From JACDAN01 sp963834825 (lineage in GTDB: Bacteria > Actinomycetota > Thermoleophilia > Gaiellales > Gaiellaceae), in NCBI GenBank assembly GCA_963834825.1, contig CAWICZ010000015.1:124001-188000 (forward strand): a DNA stretch of 64,000 nt, written 5' to 3'. Positions 43,662 to 51,579 of this stretch are shown piece after piece (the stretch's first letter is position 1; each line of letters begins with the position of its first letter). Below the pieces are notes generated by a model, which did not search any database, had not been told where the DNA came from, and saw only the letters and a program-made list of their open reading frames with translations. The position numbers were made by a program, and so were the translations under genes.

Positions 43662-44438
43662 CTAAAACCCGAGCGCGGCGGTGAGCCGGCCAATCGGACC
43701 GAGATTCTCCTCACGCGGCAGCATCGCGGTCAGACCGGCCCCAAGAACGGACTGTCGCTCGCGCACCGACACGAGCAGCTCCTCGGCGTCGGAGAGCCGA
43801 AGCCCGCCGGGCTCCGGCATGAACGCCGCCACCTCGTCCTCGTCGAACGCGTCGAGATCGAGCGCGACGTACACGCCCGCCGTGTCCTCAAGCGCGCCGT
43901 CGACAGCCTCGAACCCCAGTCCGAGACCCTGTTCCGCGATGAACTCCTCCTCGGGAGGATCGAGGTTGCGGGCGCCGATGAGCGCGAGGTCGTCCACACC
44001 GACCGCGCCGGAGTCGAGCAGCATCCGCAGCGGCATCCCCCACTCGTTGCCCGTCGTCGAGGTCTCCGGCGTGTTCAGGTCTCCGTGCGCGTCGAGCCAG
44101 AGGAGCGAGATCCGGTCGTGGCGCGCGGCGAGCGCTTCAACTGCGCCGATGTGAGCGCAGCAGCACCCGCCGAGAACGAGCGGCCGTTCCGGGAGCTCCA
44201 GCGCGACGGCGAAGCTCTGCGCCGACAGGGAGTCCTCTTCGATCACGGCGGCCTCCGGATAGGGCACCGGCAGCGACGCGCTCTCGACCAGCGCCTCGCC
44301 GTCCCGTCCCCACGCGCCCGGCACGCGCACGAGCCCGGCGGCGAACGTCCGCCCACAGGAGTGGCACTCGTAGTCGGGGCCGACCGCAACCGCGGTGTGA
44401 GCGCGGCAGACGGGGCACTTCGCGCGCAGCCGGGACAC
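43662..44438 (-). CDS. Arginase/agmatinase-family protein with an N-terminal zinc ribbon
   Basis: 258 residues. An N-terminal ribbon (C8-P-V-C11 ... C25-H-S-C28) is fused to an arginase-fold domain. Metal motifs are partly conserved: WLDAHGDLN (D116, H118, D120) and VALDLDAFDED (D194, D196, D199). The first motif, normally GGDHS, reads GGCCCAHIG (91-98), so the usual Mn-binding His is a Cys with two more Cys around it. It could be an amidino-hydrolase with an altered metal site or a divergent deformylase/deacetylase-like enzyme. Start is GTG at 44438, 5 bp after the GNAT stop, with GGCGGA upstream. Confidence 0.75.
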   Translation of the reverse strand: MSRLRAKCPVCRAHTAVAVGPDYECHSCGRTFAAGLVRVPGAWGRDGEALVESASLPVPYPEAAVIEEDSLSAQSFAVALELPERPLVLGGCCCAHIGAVEALAARHDRISLLWLDAHGDLNTPETSTTGNEWGMPLRMLLDSGAVGVDDLALIGARNLDPPEEEFIAEQGLGLGFEAVDGALEDTAGVYVALDLDAFDEDEVAAFMPEPGGLRLSDAEELLVSVRERQSVLGAGLTAMLPREENLGPIGRLTAALGF

Positions 44439-44443
44439 TCCGC

Positions 44444-45372
44444 CTACACGGTACCGGCGCGCAACTCCTTCTCGTAGACGTCGGACTCCCGGACGACCTG
44501 CATCCCAACGCTCTCGTACAGCCGATTCGCGCCGGTCAGACTCGCGGCATCCACTCCGAGCGCCCCGCGTGGAAGCCTCGCCGGCGGAACTCCCGAAAGG
44601 CGTGCAGCAGCATCGCGCGCCCCAGACCTCGGCGACGCCATGGGCGCCGGACACCGAGGATGCTCACCCAGCCGAGACCCGCCTCGCCCTCGTGCTCGCG
44701 ACAAACAGCGACCGCCGCCACCTCCGTGGCGTCCTCGGCGAGGAACCAGAGCCCGGGGTCGAAGTCCTCGGGCATGAGCCAGTGCCTCCATTCCTCGAAG
44801 GCCGTGCGGTTGTGCTCCCACGAGTCCTCGAACGCTTCCTGGTGAATCTCGTACACCGACTCGGCATCGGCCGGCGTCGCCGGCCGTACGGTCAACCCAG
44901 CGGGCCATACCGGCTCCGGCACGTCTCCCGAGAGGTCGATCTGCATTCGGTAGAAGTGGCGGATCAACCGGTAGTCCCGGGACGTGAGCAGCGCCTTGAT
45001 CGGCGCGTCATTGCTTGCCGAATAGAAGCGGAGGCGTGCTCCGGCCTGGTCTCCGGCTCGCTCCTCCGCGCGTTTCTCGACCCAGTCCAGCAGCGCCGAG
45101 CGAACATCGTCGCCCTCGGACAACGGTACGCGGAGATCGACCCAGTAGACAGGCTCCGGGTCGGCGTCGATGTCGACGTAGCCCCGGAACCTGCCGTCCA
45201 CTACGGCGACCCGGATGTCGGTCTCGGGATCGAGCTTCGGCCCGGTCAGCCACAGCCGCATCGATTCGAGGGACTCCTCCTGCTGGCCGTGGAGCTCCTG
45301 CCCGTCGCGGTTGATGAGCTCGGTGAGGGGCTCGAGCTCGTCGAGCGTGGGTGCTCGCAGCTGGACGGTCAC
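44444..45372 (-). CDS. Tandem GNAT N-acetyltransferase, split by a one-base frameshift
   Basis: The N-terminal ~268 residues are read from the GTG at 45372: a degenerate GNAT domain, then a full one with GLGWVSILGVRRPWRRRGLG and AMLLHAFREFRRRGFHAG. The frame then stops early. In the next frame the expected C-terminus continues as ALGVDAASLTGANRLYESVG and YEKELRAG to a TAG at 44444. The switch is in a GGGG run near 44578; one extra G would restore a single ~309-residue protein. The start overlaps the HAD stop (GTGA). The acceptor is unknown; mycothiol synthase has the same tandem layout, but I cannot assign it. Confidence 0.78.
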
Positions 45373-46031
45373 GCCGGGACGAGCTCGTCCAGCGTGTCCG
45401 GAAGCTGCTTCAGGTCCGGCAGCTCGCGATCGGGCTCCGCGCTACGCGTCTTAGGTTCCGCCAGCCGATTGACCCAGACGCTCTTCAGCTCCAGCTCTCG
45501 AGCGGGCGCGATGTCGTGGTAGAGGCTCGCGGCGACGTGGACGTGGTGCTCCTTGTCCGCCGTCGTCACAGCGAAGAATTGCTCCCAGTGCGCATGAGCC
45601 GGCTTGTAGGACCCGATCTCACCCGCGACGATCGCGAAGTCGAACGGGACGCCGATTCGCCGCATCGAGGCTTCGATCAGGTCGCGGTCCGAGTTGGAGA
45701 GGATGACGAGATTCCACCCGCGGTGTCGAAGCTCGGCGAGCGCGTCCGGAACCTCCGGGAACGGCTCCCACTCGGGCAGCGAGCGGGCGAGCGCGTCGGA
45801 CTCGCCCTCCGGTATCGCCAGCCCTTCGTCCTCGGCCAACCGGATCAGCGCCTCGGTCAGCACGGCCCGGTACGGGAGCGAGGCATCCTGCTGAATCTCG
45901 GGCTCGAGCTCGTGATACCGGTCGAGCAGGCGCGGAGCATCTTGGACGCCGAAGAGCCGCTCGAACTCCCCGAGGATGCCACCGTTCCAGTCGATGAGCG
46001 TGCCGTAACAGTCGAACGTGGCCCAGCGCAT
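45369..46031 (-). CDS. Haloacid dehalogenase-like hydrolase
   Basis: 220 residues. Motif I TFDCYGTLIDWNGG (nucleophile Asp followed by CYGT) is typical of type II haloacid dehalogenases and their HAD-IA relatives. Motif II is LVILSNSDRDL, motif III GSYKPAHAHWEQF, and the motif IV region VHVAASLYHDIAPARELELK. The helical cap lies between motifs I and II. It hydrolyses a C-halogen or phosphate bond; the substrate is unknown. Start ATG at 46031, 2 bp after the stop of the small secreted-protein gene. The GNAT gene overlaps its end (GTGA). Confidence 0.85.
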   Translation of the reverse strand: MRWATFDCYGTLIDWNGGILGEFERLFGVQDAPRLLDRYHELEPEIQQDASLPYRAVLTEALIRLAEDEGLAIPEGESDALARSLPEWEPFPEVPDALAELRHRGWNLVILSNSDRDLIEASMRRIGVPFDFAIVAGEIGSYKPAHAHWEQFFAVTTADKEHHVHVAASLYHDIAPARELELKSVWVNRLAEPKTRSAEPDRELPDLKQLPDTLDELVPA

Positions 46032-46033
46032 CG

Positions 46034-46583
46034 TCAGCTCCCGATCCTGCTGCTGCCGATCCGCCGGCCGCGGGAGTTCAGGACCGTGACCGAGCGGGCC
46101 GCCGCCCGCGTGCGCGGGAACGCGTTCACCACGAAGAACCGGATGCGCTCTCCGAGCGCCCGCCTGAAGCCACGCGGCCCGAGACGGGTCGCCACTCTGA
46201 CGCGCTTCCCGTCGGCGAACGAGATGACCGCCGTGCGGGCCCGGGCGACGGTGAACCCCCCGACGAGATTCGTGTCGACGTTGCCTCCGTAGCCGGACGC
46301 CACGGGAAAGACGTTGTGCAATCGCACGCAGAGTGCCGCCCCCACAGCCGATGCCGAAGAACTCGGCCCCCTCCGGCGTCCTGGTCGTGAAGCTCAGGCA
46401 CAAAGCGGGGTGGCCGGCGATCGTTCGCCGCTTTGCGGACAGGTTCCAGTGCCCTCCGGTCGGCGGGTTGCCCGCGAAAAGGACCCTGTACCCCGGAGGT
46501 GCGGCCTCTGACAGCGGGGCCCGAGCTACCGCCGCGCCAACGACGAGCACGATCAAGACTGCGAGGGCTCCGATCCGGCGCAC
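46034..46583 (-). CDS. Small secreted protein, function unknown, split by a one-base frameshift
   Basis: An N-terminal signal sequence (ALAVLIVLVVGAAVARA) is followed by YRVLFAGNPPTGGHWNLSAK and CLSFTTRTPEGAEFFGIGCG. The frame then runs into Arg-rich nonsense, while the adjacent frame continues sensibly (ALCVRLHNVFPVASGYGGNV, VRVATRLGPRGFRRALGERI) to a TGA at 46034. The switch is in a GGGGG run near 46346; one fewer G would give one ~182-residue protein. The mature part is likely beta-rich. I recognise no family. Start is GTG at 46583 or TTG at 46592. Confidence 0.6.
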
Positions 46584-46616
46584 CGGCCGCAAGGTACCCG
46601 GTTCGGAGCTCGGGCG

Positions 46617-47870
46617 CTAGTCCTCGAACTGCCGGATGACGATGCAGGCGTTGTGGCCGCCGAATCCGAACGAGTTGGAGACGCCGATGCGGACGTCCGC
46701 CTCACGCGACTCGTTCGGGATGTAGTCGAGATCGCACTCCGGGTCCGGCTGCTCTTGGTTGATCGTCGGCGGCAACGTGTTCCGGTTGACCGCCAGCGTG
46801 GTGAAGATCGCCTCGATCGCCCCCGAGGCGCCGAGACAGTGGCCCGTCGAGCCCTTCGTCGACGAGATCGGCGTCTTGCGGGCGTTCTCCTCGCCGAGCG
46901 CGAGCTTGATCACCCGCGTCTCGCTGGCGTCCCCGAGCGGCGTCGAGGTTCCATGAGCGTTGATGTAGTCGATCTCGTCCGGGTTGACGCCGGCGTCGGC
47001 CATCGCCATCGTCATCGCCCGCGCCGGGTTTTCGCCGCTCGGGTCCGGCTCGGTCACGTGGCGGGCATCCGACGAGACGCCGTAGCCGAGCAACTCGGCG
47101 TAGATCTGCGCTCCACGCTTCTTCGCGCGCTCGAGCTCCTCGAGCACGAGCACCGCACCGGCCTCGCCCATCACGAACCCGTCGCGGCCGGCGTCGAACG
47201 GGCGGCTCGCCTCCTCCGGCGCGTCGTTTCGCCGCGACAGCGCGCGCATCGCGCTGAATCCCGCGATGCCCACGCGCGTGATCCCGGCTTCGGTCCCACC
47301 GGCGAGCATCGCATCGGCACGGCCCAGACGAATCGCGTCCGCCGCCTCGCCGATCGCCATGTTCGATGCGGCGCAGGCGGTGCACTGCGACGACAGCGGC
47401 CCGCGGGTGCCGAGGTACATCGAGACCCAGCCGGCGCCCATGTTCGGGATGATCTGCGGGATCGAGAACGGGTTCACGCGGTCCGGCCCTCGCTCGAGCA
47501 GCGTCTCGAAACAGTCCTGGAACGCTTTCAGGCCGCCGATTCCGGTCGCGATCGAGGCGCCGATGCGATCTCCGTCGGCGTCGATGTCGAGCCCCGCGTC
47601 GTCGCGTGCCTGGATCGCCGCCGCCACGATCATCTGCGCGAAGCGGTCCATGCGCCGGGCCTGCTTCTTCTCGATCCAGTCGGCCGCATCGAAGCCCTTC
47701 AGCTCGCAGGCGAAATGGACCGGATACTCGGCGGCGTCGAAGGCCGTGATCGGCCCGGCTCCGGACTTCCCGGCGGTCAGCGTCTCCCACGATGTCTCGG
47801 CGTCGTTGCCGAGCGGCGAGACCGCACCCATCCCGGTGATCACCACTCGTCTTCGCCCGTTCATCGACAT
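46617..47870 (-). CDS. fabF: 3-oxoacyl-[acyl-carrier-protein] synthase II
   Basis: About 417 residues of thiolase fold. VVITGMGAVSPLGND opens the protein. The catalytic Cys lies in QCTACAASNMAIGEAADAI, the two His in NAHGTSTPLGDASE and STKGSTGHCLGASGAIEAI, and the C-terminal GVSNSFGFGGHNACIV. FabF performs the elongating Claisen condensation of fatty-acid synthesis. The ATG at 47870 is preferred, with AGGTG about 6 nt upstream; GTG 47876 and ATG 47864 are alternatives. It follows fabG by 8 bp. The acpP gene that usually lies between fabG and fabF is missing. Confidence 0.95.
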   Translation of the reverse strand: MSMNGRRRVVITGMGAVSPLGNDAETSWETLTAGKSGAGPITAFDAAEYPVHFACELKGFDAADWIEKKQARRMDRFAQMIVAAAIQARDDAGLDIDADGDRIGASIATGIGGLKAFQDCFETLLERGPDRVNPFSIPQIIPNMGAGWVSMYLGTRGPLSSQCTACAASNMAIGEAADAIRLGRADAMLAGGTEAGITRVGIAGFSAMRALSRRNDAPEEASRPFDAGRDGFVMGEAGAVLVLEELERAKKRGAQIYAELLGYGVSSDARHVTEPDPSGENPARAMTMAMADAGVNPDEIDYINAHGTSTPLGDASETRVIKLALGEENARKTPISSTKGSTGHCLGASGAIEAIFTTLAVNRNTLPPTINQEQPDPECDLDYIPNESREADVRIGVSNSFGFGGHNACIVIRQFED

Positions 47871-47878
47871 CTGCACAC

Positions 47879-48607
47879 CTACATCCCCAGTCCGCCGTCG
47901 ACCAACAACACCTCGCCGGTAATGAAGGATGACGCGTCCGAGCTCAGGAAGCGCACGGCGCCCGCGACGTCCTCCGCGTCGCCGAAGCGGCCCAGGGGCG
48001 TGTTCGCCAGCATCGACTGCTGGAGCTGCTCCGGCAGCTCGTTCGTCAGCCGAGTCGAGATGTAGCCGGGCGCGACTACGTTCGCCCGCACCCCACGGCT
48101 GCCGAGCTCGCGCGCCAGTGCCTTCGTGAAGCCGATGATCCCGGCCTTCGAGGCCGAGTAGTTGGTCTGGCCGGGATTGCCGTGCACGCCGACGATGCTC
48201 GAGACGTTGACGATCGCACCGCCGCGCCGCTTCATCATGCCGCGACTCGCCGCGCGGCAGGTGTTGAACGTTCCGCCGAGGTTCGTGTCGAGCACGACCC
48301 GCCAGTCCTCGTCCGACATCCGCGCCAGCAGTCCGTCTCGGGTGACGCCCGCGTTGTTGACGAGGATGTCGAGGTCGCCCGCCTCCTCGACGAGCCTCTT
48401 CGCCTCCTCAGGATCGGAGACGTCGGCCTGAACGGCGCGGCAGCCGACGTCACCGGCGACCTCCTCTGCTTCCTCGGCGCCCGAGCGGTAGCCGATCACG
48501 ACGTCCGCCCCCGCGTTGGCAAGCTCAGCGGCGATCGCCCGGCCGATGCCGCGCGAGCCACCCGTGACGAGCGCCGTTCGACCTTCGAGAGAGCAGAACT
48601 CGGGCAC
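47879..48607 (-). CDS. fabG: 3-oxoacyl-[acyl-carrier-protein] reductase
   Basis: 242 residues of the classical SDR family. NADPH motif ALVTGGSRGIGRAIA (TGxxxGIG), DILVNNAGVTRDGLLARM, catalytic Ser in NVSSIVGVHGNPGQ, Y-x-x-x-K in QTNYSASKAGIIGFTKALAR, and the C-terminal SSFITGEVLLVDGGLGM. It reduces beta-ketoacyl-ACP. Start GTG, 6 bp after the fabD stop. Its stop is 8 bp before fabF. Its position in a fab operon makes FabG rather than another SDR very likely. Confidence 0.95.
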   Translation of the reverse strand: MPEFCSLEGRTALVTGGSRGIGRAIAAELANAGADVVIGYRSGAEEAEEVAGDVGCRAVQADVSDPEEAKRLVEEAGDLDILVNNAGVTRDGLLARMSDEDWRVVLDTNLGGTFNTCRAASRGMMKRRGGAIVNVSSIVGVHGNPGQTNYSASKAGIIGFTKALARELGSRGVRANVVAPGYISTRLTNELPEQLQQSMLANTPLGRFGDAEDVAGAVRFLSSDASSFITGEVLLVDGGLGM

Positions 48608-48613
48608 TCGCGA

Positions 48614-49525
48614 TCAGACGGTCTCTTCGACCTTCTTCAGGCCGGCGAGGTTGTTCACGGACACGGTCCGGACGCCGCGGTCGATTCGCTTGACCAGGCC
48701 GGAGAGCACGTTGCCCGGCCCGACTTCGACGAAGGTCTTGACGCCTTCCTTGGCGAGCCCGTGCGCCGCCTGCGTGAACTTCACCGGCGCCGTGACCTGC
48801 TCGACGAGCAGGCCGGCCATCCGCTGCGCCGGCTCGATCTTCGCGGTCACCGTCGACATGAACGGCGCGACCGGATCGGCGAAGCGCACCTTGTCGACCG
48901 CGGGCTTCAGGCGCTCCGCCGCCTTGGCGACGAGTGGGCTGTGGAACGCGCCGGAGACCTTGAGGCGGACGGTCCGCTTGGCACCGAGCTGCGACGCCCG
49001 GCCGATCAGCTCTTCGACCGCGTGCTCCTCGCCCGAGACGACGATCTGGCCCGGGCAGTTGTAGTTGGCGGGCCAGACTCCTGCGATCTCGGCGCACAGA
49101 TCCTCGACGACGTCGTCATCGAGCCCCAGAATTGCTGCCATCGTCCCGTCGCTCTCCCGCGCCGCTTCGGCCATCGCCAGGCCGCGTTCGCGGACTAATC
49201 CGATTGCGGCGGCGGTATCGATCGAGTTGGCCGCAGCGATCGCAGCGAACTCACCGACCGAGTGGCCGACGACGTAGTCGGGCGCGATTCCTCGAGCCCG
49301 AAGCGCCGCCAGCACGGCGAGGCTCGTTGCCACGAGGGCCGGCTGTTGGACGTCGGTCCGCACGAGCTCCTCGAGCGGCGCCTCGAAGCACAGATGCTTC
49401 AGGTCGAGCCCCGAGGCGTCCGTGCCGACGCGGTAGACCTCCATCGCCTCGGGCACGGCCTCGGCGATCTCACGACCCATTCCCTGCTCGAGCGACCCCT
49501 GTCCGGGAAAACAGAACGCGATCAT
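48614..49525 (-). CDS. fabD: Malonyl-CoA:acyl-carrier-protein transacylase
   Basis: 303 residues. AFCFPGQGSLEQGMG at the start, catalytic Ser in VVGHSVGEFAAIAAANSID, the Arg region LVRERGLAMAEAA, catalytic His in KVSGAFHSPLVAKAAERL, and the C-terminal FVEVGPGNVLSGLVKRI. It loads malonate from malonyl-CoA, the product of AccABCD, onto ACP. The ATG at 49525 overlaps the fabH stop as ATGA. GHSVGEF has Val where GHSLGEY is usual; such variants occur in FabD. Confidence 0.95.
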   Translation of the reverse strand: MIAFCFPGQGSLEQGMGREIAEAVPEAMEVYRVGTDASGLDLKHLCFEAPLEELVRTDVQQPALVATSLAVLAALRARGIAPDYVVGHSVGEFAAIAAANSIDTAAAIGLVRERGLAMAEAARESDGTMAAILGLDDDVVEDLCAEIAGVWPANYNCPGQIVVSGEEHAVEELIGRASQLGAKRTVRLKVSGAFHSPLVAKAAERLKPAVDKVRFADPVAPFMSTVTAKIEPAQRMAGLLVEQVTAPVKFTQAAHGLAKEGVKTFVEVGPGNVLSGLVKRIDRGVRTVSVNNLAGLKKVEETV

Positions 49526-50520
49526 TTCGCCCCTCCATTGGCAGTCCACTCCATGTATGCCGACCCCCAGGTGAGGCCGGCGCCCATGCCCGTCATCAGC
49601 ACCCTTGCGCCGGACGTCAGCCGGCCGTCTGCCTCTGCGTCAGCGAGCGCCAGCGGGATCGATCCCGACGAGGTGTTTCCGTATCGGTCGACGTTCATGA
49701 CAACGCGTTCCTCCGGAATGCCCAGCTTCCTTGTCGCGTAGTCGATGATCCTAGTGTTGGCCTGGTGAGGAACGTAGACGTCGACGTCTTCGATCGTGCG
49801 GCCGAGCTGGTCGAGCAGCGCCTCGGCCGACGACACCATGACGCGGGTCGCGAACTTGAACACCTCGCGGCCGTTCATCTTCACCAGGCCGTCCGCGTCC
49901 TCGAACGCGCGCGAGCCGCTGCCGGGGAGCCACAGGTGCTGTCCGCCGCCTCCGTCCGCACCCAGCTCGAAGCCGAGGAAGCCGCCGTCATCGACGCGCT
50001 CGAGCACGACGGCGCCCGCGCCGTCACCGAACAGCACGAGCGTCGACCGGTCGGTCCAGTCGAGGATCTTCGAGAGCACATCGCCGCCGACGACGAGCGC
50101 CTTCTTCGACAGACCGGCGCACACCATCGAGTGCGCCTGCGCGAGCGCGTACACGAAGCCGGTGCAGCCGGCGAGGAGGTCGTAGGCAGCTGCGTCAGGT
50201 GCGGGCAGGAGATCGCCCAGGAGCGACGCGGTGGTCGGGAACATCATGTCCGGGGTGACCGTCGCGACGATGATCAGGTCGAGCTCGGTCGACTTCACGC
50301 CGGCATGCTCGAGCGCAATGCGCGCCGAGGGCAGCGCCAGGTCGGTCATCGCCTGCTCCGGCGCCGCGATCCGCCGCTCCTTGATCCCGGTGCGCTCCAT
50401 GATCCACTCGTCGGACGTATCGACCAGGTCGGCGAGCTCGTCGTTGGTGAGCACGCGGTCCGGCGCGTAGGTGCCGAGGCCGGTGATCGACACCGGCGCG
50501 CCGTTCGCGCGTCCGATCAC
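49522..50520 (-). CDS. fabH: 3-oxoacyl-[acyl-carrier-protein] synthase III
   Basis: 332 residues. SITGLGTYAPDRVLTNDELA and TSDEWIMERTGIKERRIA are FabH hallmarks. The catalytic triad is Cys in DLLAGCTGFVYALAQA, His in YVPHQANTRIIDYA and Asn in RYGNTSSGSIPLAL. FabH starts fatty-acid synthesis by condensing acetyl- or branched acyl-CoA with malonyl-ACP. The GTG at 50520 overlaps the fabZ stop (GTGA). The frame is open further upstream, but that sequence is fabZ shadow. Confidence 0.95.
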   Translation of the reverse strand: MIGRANGAPVSITGLGTYAPDRVLTNDELADLVDTSDEWIMERTGIKERRIAAPEQAMTDLALPSARIALEHAGVKSTELDLIIVATVTPDMMFPTTASLLGDLLPAPDAAAYDLLAGCTGFVYALAQAHSMVCAGLSKKALVVGGDVLSKILDWTDRSTLVLFGDGAGAVVLERVDDGGFLGFELGADGGGGQHLWLPGSGSRAFEDADGLVKMNGREVFKFATRVMVSSAEALLDQLGRTIEDVDVYVPHQANTRIIDYATRKLGIPEERVVMNVDRYGNTSSGSIPLALADAEADGRLTSGARVLMTGMGAGLTWGSAYMEWTANGGAK

Positions 50521-50947
50521 TGTTCCACGGCGAACGTCAGCGTTCCGCGGGCGGCGAGCTGCCCGTCGACCGTCGCCGTCGCCTTTCCCCGGCCAATGGG
50601 GCCGCGGACGCGCTCCAGGTCGCAGGTCAGCTCGAGCTCGTCGCCCGGCTCGACGACCCGCTTGAAGCGAACGCCGTCGATCCCCGCGAACAAGGCGAGC
50701 TTGCCCCGGTTTGCCTCCTCGGAGAGGACGGCCACAGCGCCGGCCTGAGCCATCGCCTCGACGATCAGAACCCCGGGCATGATCGGACGCCCGGGAAAAT
50801 GGCCGGACAGGTACCACTCGTCCGGGCGCACGCGCTTGCGCGCGACGACGCGCTCACCGGGCTCGAGCTCGACGACCTCGTCGAGCAGCAGGAACGGGTC
50901 GCGGTGCGGCAGCACCGCCTCGATGTCTTCTTTGGAGAGGACCGGCA
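50517..50947 (-). CDS. fabZ: 3-hydroxyacyl-[acyl-carrier-protein] dehydratase
   Basis: About 142 residues of hot-dog fold. LPHRDPFLLLDEVVELEPGE and the catalytic His motif SGHFPGRPIMPGVLIVEAMA (His and Glu) define FabZ. It dehydrates beta-hydroxyacyl-ACP. No ATG is available; TTG at 50947 (MPVLSKEDIEAVL) gives a normal N-terminus and leaves a few bases to divergent birA, while TTG at 50981 would add 11 residues and overlap birA. First gene of fabZ-fabH-fabD-fabG-fabF. Confidence 0.92.
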
Positions 50948-50961
50948 ACTTTGTGAGTCTA

Positions 50962-51579
50962 GTGCCCGGAACTACCCTCAAGGGCCTGCCCCGCGACTCC
51001 CTGACCGCCGAGCGCGTCGAGCCGCTCCTGCGCGGCCGCTTCGGCCGTCCATACCTCTATTTCGAGCGCTGCGAGTCGACCCAGCGTGAACTGGGCCCGG
51101 ATGCGCCCGAGGGTGCCGTGGCGGTGGCCGAGGAGCAGACCGCGGGCCGGGGCCGACTCGGGCGGCGATGGCAGGCCGCGCCCCGAACGAGCGTGCTCGT
51201 CTCCGTGAACCTCCGGCCCGACGTCGCCACACGGCGCCTGCCCGAACTGTCGCTCGTCGCCGGCGCAGCGGTCGCGGAGGCAATCGCCGCGGAGACCGGA
51301 CTCGGCCCCGAGGTCAAGTTTCCGAACGACGTCCTGATCGGCGGCCGCAAGGTCGCCGGGATCCTCGCCGAGGCGCGGGACAACCGGGTCGTGCTCGGAA
51401 TCGGGATCAACGCGAACATCGACGCCGCCGAGCTGCCGATGGACGTCGAGACGCCTGCGACCTCGCTACAGGTCGAGAGCGGCGCTCGGATCGACCGGGC
51501 AACGCTGCTCGCCGCGGTGCTCGAGAGCCTCGAGGCCGGTTACGACGCCTGGCTCAGCGAAGCTCGACCCGCACGCTGA
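50962..51579 (+). CDS. birA: Biotin-[acetyl-CoA-carboxylase] ligase, catalytic domain only
   Basis: 205 residues. YFERCESTQRELG, the biotin/ATP loop AEEQTAGRGRLGRRWQA, KFPNDVLIGGRKVAGILAEA and VLGIGINANIDAAELP are the biotin protein ligase core. It attaches biotin to AccB, which matches the fab/acc genes around it. There is no N-terminal DNA-binding domain (class I), and the C-terminal SH3-like domain (about 50 residues) that normally follows the Tyr-x-x-Trp segment is absent. Start is GTG at 50962 or 50953. It overlaps the amidase gene tail to tail by 26 bp. Confidence 0.88.
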   Translation: MPGTTLKGLPRDSLTAERVEPLLRGRFGRPYLYFERCESTQRELGPDAPEGAVAVAEEQTAGRGRLGRRWQAAPRTSVLVSVNLRPDVATRRLPELSLVAGAAVAEAIAAETGLGPEVKFPNDVLIGGRKVAGILAEARDNRVVLGIGINANIDAAELPMDVETPATSLQVESGARIDRATLLAAVLESLEAGYDAWLSEARPAR

